A DNA stretch of 64,000 bases from Corticimicrobacter sp040137905 (GCF_040137905.1 NZ_JBEFDG010000053.1:1-64000), one strand, 5' to 3'; counted from the first letter of the stretch, positions 34,888 through 44,559 are shown. The notes: a model not told the origin generated them from the letters alone. A program made the numbers and translations.

Positions 34888-34892
34888 CGCGC

Positions 34893-35870
34893 TCAATCGG
34901 CCAGTTGCCTGAGTGCCAGTGCCCGTGCATACAGGACATCCCGGGGCAACCCCAGGGCCTGGGCAGCCAGACGCGCCGCATCCCGCACCGAAACGCCCCG
35001 CAGCAATGCCGACAGCAGTTCATCGGCCTGTTCCAGCGCCACCCCCCCCTGGTCGGCAGCGTCAGCCGGCGCTTCGTGCAATACCAGCGCGAACTCACCC
35101 TGCAGGCGGTGCGCATCCTGTGCCAGCCAGGCGGCTACATCCTCCAGTGCCAGGGTTTCAACCTGCTCATAGCGCTTGGTCAGTTCTCGAGCAACCGTAA
35201 CCTGACGGGCTGCGCCAAAGAGTGCCAGCATATCGTCCAGCATGGCAGCCAGGCGATGAGGGGACTCGAACAGCACCACCGGTGCAGGCAAGCTACCCCA
35301 CTGCCGCAGCCAGTTCTGTCTTGCCGTGGCCTTGGACGGCGCAAAACCGGCAAACAGGAAAGCGGGGTTTTCATCCGAGGTGGCACCGCTGGCCATGAGT
35401 GCCGAGATCACCGCACTGGCTCCCGGTACCGGAATCACGCGCAGCCCTGCCGCCCGGACTTCGCGCACGATACGGGCCCCTGGATCGCTGACCGCCGGGG
35501 CACCGGCATCGGACACCAGTGCCACACGGGCTCCCTCCTGCAGACGGGCCACGATATTCTGCGCGGCCCCGGCTTCGTTGTGCCGGTGTGCCGCCATCAG
35601 CGGCGTCGTCAGCCCCCAGGCATCGAATAGCACCCGCGTCGCCCGTGTATCTTCGGCCGCCACGACATCGGCCTGCGACAGCGCCTGCCAGGCACGCAGG
35701 CTCAGGTCGCCAAGGTTACCGATGGGTGTCGCCACCACATACAACGCACCGGCGGGCCAATCCTGGCTGCGCACCCTGTCCAGCATCCGTGCCCACAGCA
35801 GCGCCGAGGCCTGTCCACTCACACCAGTGCCCTCATCCTGTGTGCCGGCAGCACGGGCTTCCACGGTCAT
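34893..35870 (-). CDS. rsmI: 16S rRNA (cytidine-1402-2'-O)-methyltransferase
   Basis: RsmI methylates the ribose of C1402 in the decoding centre. The 325-residue product has the tetrapyrrole-methylase fold: LYVVATPIGNLGDLSLRA, AAEDTRATRVLF, VALVSDAGAPAVSDPG, VIPVPGASAVISAL and ESPHRL. The ATG at 35870 follows AGGAG. It is divergent from the yraN-like gene and convergent with rlpA. Confidence 0.96.
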   Translation of the reverse strand: MTVEARAAGTQDEGTGVSGQASALLWARMLDRVRSQDWPAGALYVVATPIGNLGDLSLRAWQALSQADVVAAEDTRATRVLFDAWGLTTPLMAAHRHNEAGAAQNIVARLQEGARVALVSDAGAPAVSDPGARIVREVRAAGLRVIPVPGASAVISALMASGATSDENPAFLFAGFAPSKATARQNWLRQWGSLPAPVVLFESPHRLAAMLDDMLALFGAARQVTVARELTKRYEQVETLALEDVAAWLAQDAHRLQGEFALVLHEAPADAADQGGVALEQADELLSALLRGVSVRDAARLAAQALGLPRDVLYARALALRQLAD

Positions 35871-35985
35871 TGTCTTTCTCCTGTCTTGCGTGATCCGGCA
35901 GCGACACACCGGCCGCCCTTGCCACCCGTCTGGTGTGCGCATAAACCGCACACTCCAGCCCCCTGCCGGGGGCCGGCATCAGACA

Positions 35986-36534
35986 ATGAAGGCCTTTTCC
36001 GGAAAAGCGACAGCCTATCACATGGAACATGCCCAGCATCTCTGCCGACTCGCCCAGGCACGCCGGCATCGTCGGCGACGGCGACAACCGGCCGTTGCCA
36101 TCGAAATCGAATCTCGCCCCGGCTCGTCGCATCCGAACGAATTGGCCAACGGCCCGGGCCGGGCACCGCGACAGCGCATCGGTGCCGAGGCCGAAACACG
36201 AGCGGCAATACTGCTTCAACAACAGGGCATGCGCCTCATCGCCCGCAACCTGCGCTGCCGCCTCGGCGAAATCGACCTTGTCATGCTGGATGCACAGACA
36301 CTGGTCTTTGTGGAGGTCCGCCGCCGCAACCATGCCCGCTACGGCAGCGCTGCCGACAGCATTACCCGGCACAAGCAATTGCGACTGGTCCGGGCTGCCC
36401 GATATTTTCTGCCCCGCCTGAGCGCCCGATTGCGACTCCCTGCGGTGCCGGCCTGCCGCTTCGATGTCGTGCTGGAGAATGGCACGACATCTCCTGTCTG
36501 GATCCTCCAGGCCTTTGACTGCCCACCGGATTAA
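35986..36534 (+). CDS. YraN-like endonuclease-fold protein (UPF0102)
   Basis: The protein belongs to the YraN family, which has a Holliday-junction-resolvase-like nuclease fold and unproven function. The core is GAEAETRAAILLQQQGMRLIARNLRCRLGEIDLVMLD, followed by TLVFVEVRRRNHARYGSA, with the acidic and Lys/Arg residues of the fold. The N-terminal ~60 residues are basic and poorly conserved. The start is uncertain (35986 or 36022). It lies divergent to rsmI, the usual family neighbourhood. Confidence 0.88.
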   Translation: MKAFSGKATAYHMEHAQHLCRLAQARRHRRRRRQPAVAIEIESRPGSSHPNELANGPGRAPRQRIGAEAETRAAILLQQQGMRLIARNLRCRLGEIDLVMLDAQTLVFVEVRRRNHARYGSAADSITRHKQLRLVRAARYFLPRLSARLRLPAVPACRFDVVLENGTTSPVWILQAFDCPPD

Positions 36535-36565
36535 ATATCACAAGCCAGATCACGCTGAACAACGG

Positions 36566-37888
36566 CTACTGCGCACTGCGACTGGCCGCCTCGACCTGGC
36601 CGGCAGAAACAGGTGCCGACTGCCCACCCCACTCGGTGCGCAACCACGTGGTCAACTCTGCCACCTGCGTCGTATCCAGCAGGTCACGGAAGGGCGGCAT
36701 GGCATACATGCGCTGCCCACCGGTAAACACCTGAGTGGGAATCCCGTGCAGCACGGCATAGAGCGTATTGACGGGATCCGGCATGGCGAGCGTGGCATTG
36801 CCCCGCATGGCCGGAGCCACGTTCGGAATCCCCTCTCCCTGTGCCCCATGACAACCTGCGCAGGCCGACATATAGAGGCGACGACCGATCTGCAGCCCGC
36901 TGTCGGCATCGGCAGTGCTGGCCTGCGACGCCAGGGCCACAGGTGCGGGGGTCGGCGCAGGCGCTGGTGCCACGATCTTGCCCGTATCGTCAGTCAGGAG
37001 ATAGGTGGCAATCGCCTCGACATCCTCGGCCTGCATGGCGCTGGTCGAAAAGTGCACCACCGTATACATGCCGCCGAATGCCGTTCCTTGCGGCGCAATG
37101 CCTGTCCGCAGATACTGGGTGAGCGTGGCCTGGTCAAAGCCAACCCTTGCCAGGCCTTCGGCCGTGATGTCCGGGGCGTTCAGTCCATCGACGCTGCCCC
37201 CTTGCAGATCGCGGGGAAAATCCGTGCCCATCATGATATTGCGCGGCGTATGGCAGGCACCGCAATGGCCCAGCCCCTGGACCAGGTAGGCACCGCGCAG
37301 CCACTGATCAGAGCGATCCGGTACTGCAGGCACCTTGCGTTCCGGGAAATTCAGCAGCGCCCAGAAGTTCATGAAAGGCCGCACCGGGAACTCGAACACA
37401 CCCGTATTCTCGACATTTTCCACCGCCATCGGCGGGAGGCTCATCAAGTAGGCATAGAGCGCATCAATATCTTCCGGCGTCGTGATCTGCGTGAAAATAT
37501 AAGGCATCGCCGGGTACAGGTTGCGGTTGCCCGGCGCGATGCCATCACGCAGCACTCGATGGAAATCCGCACGCGTATATTGACCGATACCGTAGGTAGA
37601 GTCCGGCGTGATATTGGTCGAATGCAACGTACCGAACGGTGTACCGATCGGTACGCCGCCGGCCCCGCGTGGCCCCTGGGTCTGTGAGTGGCAGCCGAAA
37701 CAGTCGCCGGCCAGCGCCAGTTCCCGCCCTCTCGGCAGCAGTCGCTGCATTTCCTCGGCGGTCAGCGGGGTGTCGACATCCGATGCCACCGATGAAGAAC
37801 GAAATGCCCCCAGCAGGATGGCCAGCGCCACCACGGCACCCAGCACCAGCACGACCAGGATGCCGTTGCGCAATCTATGATTTTTCAT
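36566..37888 (-). CDS. Tri-heme cytochrome c subunit of a molybdenum dehydrogenase
   Basis: The 440-residue protein has an N-terminal membrane anchor (residues ~9-28) and three heme c sites: CFGCH (63-67), CGACH (209-213) and CAGCH (343-347). This is the layout of the cytochrome subunit of membrane-bound gluconate, alcohol or aldehyde dehydrogenases. It probably takes electrons from the molybdenum enzyme encoded upstream and feeds ubiquinone or terminal oxidase. An Ala/Pro linker separates domains two and three. GGAG precedes the ATG at 37888. The 2Fe-2S gene stops 11 bases earlier. Confidence 0.92.
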   Translation of the reverse strand: MKNHRLRNGILVVLVLGAVVALAILLGAFRSSSVASDVDTPLTAEEMQRLLPRGRELALAGDCFGCHSQTQGPRGAGGVPIGTPFGTLHSTNITPDSTYGIGQYTRADFHRVLRDGIAPGNRNLYPAMPYIFTQITTPEDIDALYAYLMSLPPMAVENVENTGVFEFPVRPFMNFWALLNFPERKVPAVPDRSDQWLRGAYLVQGLGHCGACHTPRNIMMGTDFPRDLQGGSVDGLNAPDITAEGLARVGFDQATLTQYLRTGIAPQGTAFGGMYTVVHFSTSAMQAEDVEAIATYLLTDDTGKIVAPAPAPTPAPVALASQASTADADSGLQIGRRLYMSACAGCHGAQGEGIPNVAPAMRGNATLAMPDPVNTLYAVLHGIPTQVFTGGQRMYAMPPFRDLLDTTQVAELTTWLRTEWGGQSAPVSAGQVEAASRSAQ

Positions 37889-37899
37889 GGTGCGTCTCC

Positions 37900-38445
37900 T
37901 CAATCCACGACGCAGCCAGGGGTGGCCAGGGCCAGATCCCGTACGGCTTCGTAGTAGCGCACATAGCCGGTACAACGGCAGATGTGGTCATTGAGCGCAT
38001 CCTCGATGGCACTCTCCAGGTCACTGCGCTTGACGGGTTCGCGCTGGAGGCGCTCCATGAATACGGTCGCCCCCGCCACGAACCCTGGCGTACAGTAGCC
38101 GCACTGAAAGGAAAAATGATCGATGAACGCCTTCTGCACCGGCGTAATGGCCGTCACTTCGCCCGTTGGGCCGTGCGTGGCGTGGCCCTCGATGGTCCGG
38201 ATGGATTTTCCATTGAAGAAGTGGGCATCGAAAATACAGGTGCGCAATTCGGTACTGGAGCCGTCGGCATGCAGCTCCATGATCGTACAGGCGTGGCAGA
38301 TACCCTGCCCGCAGCCGAAATGGGTGCCGGTCAGGTTCAGATAATCATGGAGGAAGTCGATCATGGGCATGCCGACCGGCACCGCCACGGGGCCGACCTG
38401 CTTGCCGTTGATCATCAGGGTCAACATCTGTGTCTCGATGCTCAT
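37900..38445 (-). CDS. 2Fe-2S subunit of isoquinoline/aldehyde oxidoreductase type
   Basis: The small subunit of a xanthine-oxidase-family hydroxylase, 181 residues. Cys45, Cys50, Cys53 and Cys70 bind the plant-type 2Fe-2S cluster. Cys115, Cys118, Cys156 and Cys158 (CGYC and CRC) bind the second. It passes electrons from the molybdenum site to the cytochrome subunit. Its start overlaps the large-subunit stop as ATGA. It has no signal peptide and is presumably exported with the Tat-tagged large subunit. Confidence 0.94.
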   Translation of the reverse strand: MSIETQMLTLMINGKQVGPVAVPVGMPMIDFLHDYLNLTGTHFGCGQGICHACTIMELHADGSSTELRTCIFDAHFFNGKSIRTIEGHATHGPTGEVTAITPVQKAFIDHFSFQCGYCTPGFVAGATVFMERLQREPVKRSDLESAIEDALNDHICRCTGYVRYYEAVRDLALATPGCVVD

Positions 38446-41378
38446 GACAGTGCCTTTTTGATTTTTTCAGGGGTGACCGGCAGCGTATAGAAGCGCTTGC
38501 CGATGGCATGGGTAATGGCATTGCCGGTTGCGGCAATGATGGGAATCATCACGACTTCGCCCATGCCCTTGGAGGGTGAAGTCTCGGAAAGCGGCGCGAG
38601 ATAGTCGGCTGTCTGGCTCCAGACTGCCACATCCCTGGCACGAGGCAAGGTATAACGGTTGAAGTTCCAGGTGCCGTCGCCCGGCCCGTCTTCGTAGAGC
38701 GGCAGCTCTTCCATCAGGGCATGGCCGATACCCATTGCCGTGCCGCCCTGCAACTGCCCGGATACCAGCTCCGGCACCACCACCGTACCGGGATCCAGCA
38801 GCGTATGGTGCTGCATGATCTCCACCTGTCCGGTAAACGTATTGACGTTGAGCTCGACGATACAGGCTGCAGGCGTATAGGTCGTCACGCCGGCATTGTT
38901 GCGCTGCGTCGGTGGAAACTGCACGCTGCTGCGCCGGATGTAATCGTAGCCACCCACGGTCATCCGCTGTTTCAGCGCGGCCGGCGCACCATCGCCATAG
39001 CGCACGGCCAGTGCATCGACAGGCAACGTACGACGACCGACGCCGGGAATGTCGAACTCGGCCCGAGCCCATTCCCAGCGACTGAAGCAGTGCAACGACA
39101 CGCCGGTGACCAGCCCCATTTCATGCGCCTTGCGCGCCAGTTGCTCGAACGGGATCGGCGACATGCCAGCACCGCCGATCCCTCCCGGGAACGCCCGCAG
39201 GTCGGCCAGCGTCACTTCGCCGCTGGCGATCTGTCCACCCCCCTCGCCTTCGCTCCAGATCGCGCGCGCTGCCGGCCACAGCGCATGTTCCAGCAGGAAC
39301 TGCGCGGCCTGGCGTGTGCCGAAGCCGATGAAGTAGGCGCTGTTGGAAGCGCTCATGGCCGGCAGGATGAACGGTACCCAGAACGGGTCTTTCTGCAATT
39401 CATCCTGCTGTGCCTGCGTGATGGTATAGGGTTCGAAATTGCTGACCAGGGGCAAGGAGGCAAATGCCGTTTCGCCGAAATAGGCCTCATCCGGCACCTT
39501 GCCCAGTATCCGCCCCACCATGATCTGCTGGGCGGTCGTCGCACCGGTGCCGATTTCCTGCACACAATGGTGCATGGTCAGCTTGCCGTCGGCATCGAAC
39601 GCCAGCGTCAGCGCGCTCGTATCGGCCCCCGTGCCATAGTCTTTCTGGACCTGGGCAAAGCCCACGCCATAGCGACGACCGGGATGGGCAGCGTCGTATT
39701 GCGCCTTGGCCTGCGCACGGCCGCGCCAGACCGGATGCTCGACCGCGCGATCCAGCATCTCGACATTGCGCGGGTCACCCAGTTGAACAGCCCCCTGGGT
39801 ATTCGGATAACCAGCCCGCAAGGCATTGCGCCGTCGCAGCTCGATGGCATCCATACCCAGCTCGGCAGCGATCTCGTCCACCATCAGCTCGGTAATGGTC
39901 ATGACCTGCAGCGTACCGTAGCCCCGCATGGAGCCGGCCTCGACCGCGGCCGTAGCCAGCGCCATCGAGCCCAGGTCGGACTTCGGAAAATAATAGATGG
40001 ACTGCGCGGCCGTGGCGGCCACCTGGGCAACCGAAAACGAGAAGTTGGCCCGCCCGCCACCATTGCAGTTGTAGAACCCTTTCATGATCTCGAACTGGCC
40101 TGTCTTGCGGTCAGCCGTGATCGTCACATCCATCTGGATGGAGTGCCGCTTGATGCCCATCTGAAACTGCTCGTAGCGATCATTGGCCATGCGCACGGGC
40201 CGGCCATTGCCGTAGAAACAGGCTGCGATCGTGTAGAACGGGAAAATCGAATGGTCCTTCGAGCCATAACCGACCGTCGTACCGCTCAACAGCTCGATTC
40301 TTTCGACCGGAAAACGGGTATTGTCCTTGACCATCAGCGCCGCCACCCGCGCCACCTCGTAGGGTGACTGGGCAGCGATCAACAAATGCAGGGTACGCGT
40401 CTCGGCGTCGTACCAGGCATTGCCATTGTCCGGCTCCAATGCGCTGGGATCGATGGACTGCGAAAAGGCCTGCCGCTGCAGCACAAGCTTGTCGCTGTCG
40501 GCGCGGGCGGCCTCAATGTCCTGCTCGATCAGCACGGCCGCCTCCATGCCGCGCCGCATCGGCTCATAGGTTTCATGCGCAACCTTGAGCGGATCGCGTA
40601 CCCCACCGCCACCGCGGTGTTTGAGCACGACAGACTGGGGCACGAAGATCCCCTTGCCATCGGCCGGCGGCCAGGTCGGGGCATTCCCATCGAAACCGCC
40701 CCAGATCACGGCATCCTGCATCGGGGAAAATTCCGGAGGATCGGTCGGCGTAGCCCCGCCGATCCGCACATAGCGTGCCGCACCATAATTGGCAGGCGGC
40801 TTGAAACCGGTTTCCTGCCCGTACAGCACCGCTCCTTTCTCGAACCGCAACATGCGCTTGGCTGCCTCGAAGCGGTCGAAGTCGTCATACACCAGCAAGG
40901 CCACCGGCTGCCCATACATGGGCGGCGTGGTGCCTTTGGGTGTCAGGAAATCCTTGCCATAGAACTCGGCGGCCAGGTCGGGGGGCTGCGGCACCGCAAC
41001 CCCGTCGCGGGCCATGTCTTCGTGCAGTACCAGGCGATCCGGCTGCAGGTCCGGCCCCAGCATGGACAGGTCAACGCCCTCGAAAGTCCGGTCCGCACGC
41101 GTAGCCTTGAGAAAGAAGGCATGCGACTGGGCTTCGGGCCAGCCCGGCAGGTCCCTGGCCCGAAAGTCGCGCGCAAAGACTTTCGCCCCCGTGACCTTGC
41201 GCACGGCATCCCAGCGGTAGCGTGCCTGGCCATCGACCCCCATCCACTCCAGCCCATGCGTGCCGGAATGGACCTCCAGGGCCTCGGCCAGCGGCAGGCG
41301 GCCGAACATGACCGTGATCCCTGCGAACGTGCCTAACTTGATAAAGCTGCGGCGTGAAATCCCTTCCCGTATGCCCAT
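38442..41378 (-). CDS. Molybdopterin-binding large subunit, IorB-like, Tat-exported
   Basis: The 978-residue catalytic subunit starts with a twin-arginine signal (ISRRSFIKLGTFAG), so the enzyme works in the periplasm. Two aldehyde-oxidase-like halves follow. The motifs MRGYGTLQVMTITE, GGGRANFSF, the cofactor loop with EIGTGATTAQQ and the late KGMGEVVMIP, where the conserved catalytic Glu resides, are visible. The family includes isoquinoline 1-oxidoreductase and membrane-bound aldehyde dehydrogenases using molybdenum-cytosine-dinucleotide. The substrate is unknown. The mocA- and xdhC-like neighbours supply and insert the cofactor. Confidence 0.92.
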   Translation of the reverse strand: MGIREGISRRSFIKLGTFAGITVMFGRLPLAEALEVHSGTHGLEWMGVDGQARYRWDAVRKVTGAKVFARDFRARDLPGWPEAQSHAFFLKATRADRTFEGVDLSMLGPDLQPDRLVLHEDMARDGVAVPQPPDLAAEFYGKDFLTPKGTTPPMYGQPVALLVYDDFDRFEAAKRMLRFEKGAVLYGQETGFKPPANYGAARYVRIGGATPTDPPEFSPMQDAVIWGGFDGNAPTWPPADGKGIFVPQSVVLKHRGGGGVRDPLKVAHETYEPMRRGMEAAVLIEQDIEAARADSDKLVLQRQAFSQSIDPSALEPDNGNAWYDAETRTLHLLIAAQSPYEVARVAALMVKDNTRFPVERIELLSGTTVGYGSKDHSIFPFYTIAACFYGNGRPVRMANDRYEQFQMGIKRHSIQMDVTITADRKTGQFEIMKGFYNCNGGGRANFSFSVAQVAATAAQSIYYFPKSDLGSMALATAAVEAGSMRGYGTLQVMTITELMVDEIAAELGMDAIELRRRNALRAGYPNTQGAVQLGDPRNVEMLDRAVEHPVWRGRAQAKAQYDAAHPGRRYGVGFAQVQKDYGTGADTSALTLAFDADGKLTMHHCVQEIGTGATTAQQIMVGRILGKVPDEAYFGETAFASLPLVSNFEPYTITQAQQDELQKDPFWVPFILPAMSASNSAYFIGFGTRQAAQFLLEHALWPAARAIWSEGEGGGQIASGEVTLADLRAFPGGIGGAGMSPIPFEQLARKAHEMGLVTGVSLHCFSRWEWARAEFDIPGVGRRTLPVDALAVRYGDGAPAALKQRMTVGGYDYIRRSSVQFPPTQRNNAGVTTYTPAACIVELNVNTFTGQVEIMQHHTLLDPGTVVVPELVSGQLQGGTAMGIGHALMEELPLYEDGPGDGTWNFNRYTLPRARDVAVWSQTADYLAPLSETSPSKGMGEVVMIPIIAATGNAITHAIGKRFYTLPVTPEKIKKALS

Positions 41379-41432
41379 GTCGTCTATCCCTTGGTTCGTT
41401 GATACAGGTGGCAGCTTTCTCGCATACCGAAC

Positions 41433-41450
41433 GAATGATATATGTCATTC
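41433..41450. promoter_or_regulatory. Palindromic operator-like site upstream of the dehydrogenase operon
   Basis: GAATGA-N6-TCATTC, an 18-base near-perfect palindrome in AT-rich sequence, lies 55-72 bases upstream of the large-subunit start. Size and form are like TetR-family operators. Partly matching outer arms (CATAC at 41423, GTATG at 41452) extend it. No regulator gene is adjacent. Confidence 0.45.
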
Positions 41451-41528
41451 AGTATGGCGAAATTACCCTTGATAACAATGCGTGGTTATACCAACGCCAC
41501 TGCCATATCACCAGCAAAGGATTACAAA

Positions 41529-42173
41529 CTATCGGGCCCCGGGGAGGCCGGCCAGATCGGCGGGCACATCGATATCGTGCAAGACACTGTCATCGTTCAC
41601 GTCAACCCATTGCACCGGATATCGGTCAAACAGGCCCCTCGCGCCCTGGTCGCCAGACAAGGCGGCCAACTCAGGCAGGCAGCTCGCACGAAAACCGACA
41701 GGATGCCCGCGCCGGCCATGTCGAACCGGCACCGCGACCGGCGCATCATGCAGTGCAGCCTTTACTTTTTCATAGGTATCGGGGCATATCCAGGGCATAT
41801 CTGCCAACGCCACGACAACCGCCGGCAGGTGCTCCGGGTTGCGCGCCTGAAGATAGTGCGCCGCTGCCGCCAGACTGGCTCCCATGCCTTGTCGGGCCTG
41901 CTCCGTTTCGAGCACATGGCAGCCTGACATCTCCAGGCACGCACGCAGGGCCGGCTTGCCCGGACGCACCACGGCCAACACCCAATCCACCGCCCGGTGC
42001 AAATTGGTGGCGCTGGTTTCGGCGACGTATCGTCCATCCGCCAGCCGGGCCAGCAGCTTGTCTGCGCCAGGCATCTGCTGCGCAAAACGCTGCCCCTCGC
42101 CGGCAGCCAGGAGGATGCCCACGCAAGGCAGCGGTACGGTAGACACAGGGTGTGGGCTTTCGACATCAGACAT
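41529..42173 (-). CDS. MocA-like molybdenum cofactor nucleotidyltransferase
   Basis: The 214-residue protein belongs to the MobA/MocA nucleotidyltransferase fold, with GILLAAGEGQRFAQQMPGADKLL (nucleotide binding), ARQGMGASLAAA, ALADMPWICPDTY and HGRRGHPVGF. The last motifs favour MocA, which adds CMP to make molybdenum-cytosine-dinucleotide, the cofactor form used by the xanthine-oxidase family enzyme next door. It precedes the large subunit on the same strand by 150 bases. Confidence 0.87.
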   Translation of the reverse strand: MSDVESPHPVSTVPLPCVGILLAAGEGQRFAQQMPGADKLLARLADGRYVAETSATNLHRAVDWVLAVVRPGKPALRACLEMSGCHVLETEQARQGMGASLAAAAHYLQARNPEHLPAVVVALADMPWICPDTYEKVKAALHDAPVAVPVRHGRRGHPVGFRASCLPELAALSGDQGARGLFDRYPVQWVDVNDDSVLHDIDVPADLAGLPGAR

Positions 42174-42218
42174 GCGCGTAGTATATATTCAATGCCTTCC
42201 AACCATAAGACACTCCGC

Positions 42219-43202
42219 ATGAATGCCCTGGATCTGGACGTACTGCAACGCGCCCGCGACTGGGTCATGCTCGGCCACGCCACGCATCTGATCACTGTCG
42301 TGCAGACCTGGGGATCCGCCCCTCGCCAACCCGGTGCCATGCTGGCCGTCCGTGCCGATGGCCACGTCGTGGGGTCGGTCTCGGGCGGCTGCATCGAGGA
42401 CGACCTGATCGTGCGCGCCCGCGCAGGCACGCTGCCGACGGCCCCCGCCAGCCTGACATACGGCGTCACGCAGGAGGAAGCCAACCGCTTCGGCCTGCCC
42501 TGTGGCGGCACGCTGCGCCTGGTCTGCGAACCCCTGGCCGACACCTGTTGGCTCGATCCGGTGCTGGATGCCATCCAGGCACACCAGTCCACCCTGCGCA
42601 CCCTGGACATGCAGACCGGCATCTCCAGCCTGCTGCCAGCCACCTCCGACGACAGTCCGGGACTCGACAACCAGACATTCCGCAGTATCTATGGCCCACG
42701 CTGGCATCTGCTCATCATCGGAGCCAACCAGACCGCGCGCGTCCTGTCGGCCATCGCCGCCACGCTGGACTTCCATGTCACGGTCTGCGACCCACGCGAA
42801 GAATTCTTCCAGGAATGGCAGGAGCCCCGCACCACGCTGAGCACCCTCATGCCCGACGATGCCGTGCTCGAACTTGACATCGATACGCGCACCGCCATCG
42901 TGGCACTGACCCATGACCCCAAGCTCGACGATATGGCACTGCTCGAAGCCCTGAAATCGCCGGCGTTCTACGTGGGAGCCCTGGGTTCGCGCGTCAACCA
43001 GGAAAAGCGGCGGGCCCGGCTGGCGCTGTTCGACCTGACACCGCCACAGATTGCGCGCCTGCACGGCCCGGTCGGCCTGCGCATTGCCAGCCGCACGCCC
43101 GCCGAAATCGCCGTCGCCATCGCCGCCGAGCTGATCCTGGTCCGCAATACGACAGGAGAAGCACAGGCGCACGCAGACAGCACAGGCCGTCACGTCTGCT
43201 GA
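42219..43202 (+). CDS. XdhC/CoxI-family molybdenum enzyme maturation protein
   Basis: XdhC-type chaperones bind the cofactor, promote sulfuration and insert it into molybdenum hydroxylases. The 327-residue protein has the family opening LITVVQTWGSAPRQPGAML and VVGSVSGGCIEDDLI. The C-terminal Rossmann half contains LLIIGANQTARVLS and YVGALGSRVNQEKRRARL. It is divergent from mocA and the dehydrogenase operon. The start is uncertain: ATGs at 42192 and 42219 both lack a clear ribosome-binding site. Confidence 0.92.
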   Translation: MNALDLDVLQRARDWVMLGHATHLITVVQTWGSAPRQPGAMLAVRADGHVVGSVSGGCIEDDLIVRARAGTLPTAPASLTYGVTQEEANRFGLPCGGTLRLVCEPLADTCWLDPVLDAIQAHQSTLRTLDMQTGISSLLPATSDDSPGLDNQTFRSIYGPRWHLLIIGANQTARVLSAIAATLDFHVTVCDPREEFFQEWQEPRTTLSTLMPDDAVLELDIDTRTAIVALTHDPKLDDMALLEALKSPAFYVGALGSRVNQEKRRARLALFDLTPPQIARLHGPVGLRIASRTPAEIAVAIAAELILVRNTTGEAQAHADSTGRHVC

Positions 43203-43260
43203 CACCGGCGTATCAAAAGCGGGGTATATTTCTTCTTTGGCATCATGAAACTCTCCCGCC

Positions 43261-43854
43261 ATGGATATGACCTCACGCATCAGCGGCCACTTCCGCGACA
43301 GCATCGCACTGCTCGAACAAAGCATCCTCGCCCTTTCCGAACCCACTGCCGCCGGCGTGGACCTGCTGTTTTCAGCACTGATGAACGACGGCAAGATCCT
43401 GGCCTGCGGCAATGGTGGCTCTGCCGCCGATGCCCAGCACTTCATCGCCGAACTGGTCGGCCGCTTCGAGCGTGACCGCCTGCCGCTGGCCGGCGTGGCG
43501 CTCAATACCGACACCTCCATCATGACGGCGGTCGCCAACGACTACAGCTACGACCAGATTTTCGAACGGCAGGTCACCGCACTGGGGCGCCCTGGCGACG
43601 TTCTGGTCGCCATTTCAACCAGCGGGAACTCCGAGAACGTATTGCGGTCAATAGATGCAGCCCATGAGCGCGAAATGCGGGTCATCGCGCTGACCGGCAA
43701 GGGCGGCGGCCGGATCGGTACGCGGCTTGGCCCCGAAGACATACACCTTTGCGTTCCACACGATCGCACCATGCGCATCCAGGAGGTTCATATCCTGCTG
43801 CTGCATGCACTGTGCGATGGCGTGGACGCCTACCTGCTAGGAGACCCGGCATGA
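43261..43854 (+). CDS. gmhA: Sedoheptulose-7-phosphate isomerase (GmhA/DiaA family)
   Basis: GmhA makes D-glycero-D-manno-heptose-7-phosphate for the LPS inner core; its paralogue DiaA promotes DnaA action. The 197-residue SIS protein has ILACGNGGSAADAQHFIAELVGRFE, LNTDTSIMTAVANDY and ISTSGNSENVL. The GmhA catalytic Glu and His positions (AEL, QEVHILLLH) are present. The link to dolP downstream, as in E. coli diaA-yraP with yraN, makes DiaA a real alternative. Confidence 0.88.
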   Translation: MDMTSRISGHFRDSIALLEQSILALSEPTAAGVDLLFSALMNDGKILACGNGGSAADAQHFIAELVGRFERDRLPLAGVALNTDTSIMTAVANDYSYDQIFERQVTALGRPGDVLVAISTSGNSENVLRSIDAAHEREMRVIALTGKGGGRIGTRLGPEDIHLCVPHDRTMRIQEVHILLLHALCDGVDAYLLGDPA

Positions 43855-44534
43855 TCAAGTCACAATCTGCCCGCCGCCTGCCCGGCACCTTCGCCCTGTG
43901 CAGCATTCTCGCAGCCGGCGCACTGTCCGCCTGCGCCCCGCTGATTGTCGGCGGCGCAGCCGCCACCACCGCCGTGGTCGTCACCGACCGCCGCACGGCC
44001 GGCACGCAACTCGAAGACCAGAGCATTGCCATCAAGGTCGACAGCGCCGAAGCCCAGCACTTCGGTGACCGCGCCCGCATCAACGCCTCGGCCTACCAGC
44101 ACCGCGTGCTGCTGACCGGCGATGTACCCAACCAAACGGACAAGGACGAAGCGACACGCGTCGCCCAGGGCGTCGAAAATGTCAAGGAAGTCATCAATCA
44201 GCTCAACATCGGCCCGCCGGCCAGCTTCAGCGAACGCTCGGGCAACTCCTGGCTGGCGTCGAAGGTCCGGACCACGCTGATCAATACCCGCGATGTTCCA
44301 TCCCGCACCATCACCGTCACCGCAGAACGCGGCGTCGTCTACCTGATGGGCCGCGTCACCCAGCACGAAGGCAACCTGGCTGCCGCCGCTGCCGCCAGCG
44401 TGTCGGGTGTCCGCGAGGTCGTCAAACTGTTCGAGATCCTGACGCCGGAAGAGGCTGCCCGTCTGGCCGAGGAACAGCGCCAGGCCGAAGCAAAGCGCCA
44501 GCAGGAAAGCCGGACGGAAACCATCACCCCTTGA
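43851..44534 (+). CDS. BON-domain lipoprotein (DolP/YraP-like)
   Basis: The 227-residue precursor has a lipobox LSAC (Cys28). Two BON domains follow (about residues 50-115 and 125-195), with INASAYQHRVLLTGDVPN and ITVTAERGVVYLMGRVT. The C-terminal tail is charged and rich in Glu, Gln and Arg. E. coli DolP supports outer-membrane integrity at division sites. The start overlaps the gmhA stop as ATGA, matching the known diaA-dolP arrangement. Confidence 0.92.
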   Translation: MIKSQSARRLPGTFALCSILAAGALSACAPLIVGGAAATTAVVVTDRRTAGTQLEDQSIAIKVDSAEAQHFGDRARINASAYQHRVLLTGDVPNQTDKDEATRVAQGVENVKEVINQLNIGPPASFSERSGNSWLASKVRTTLINTRDVPSRTITVTAERGVVYLMGRVTQHEGNLAAAAAASVSGVREVVKLFEILTPEEAARLAEEQRQAEAKRQQESRTETITP

Positions 44535-44559
44535 ACCCTTTGCAGACAAACACGCCATC

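Noticed and set aside
38721..40367. 548-codon open frame on the plus strand
   Set aside because: It is antisense to the molybdenum subunit, with no ribosome-binding site or known fold.
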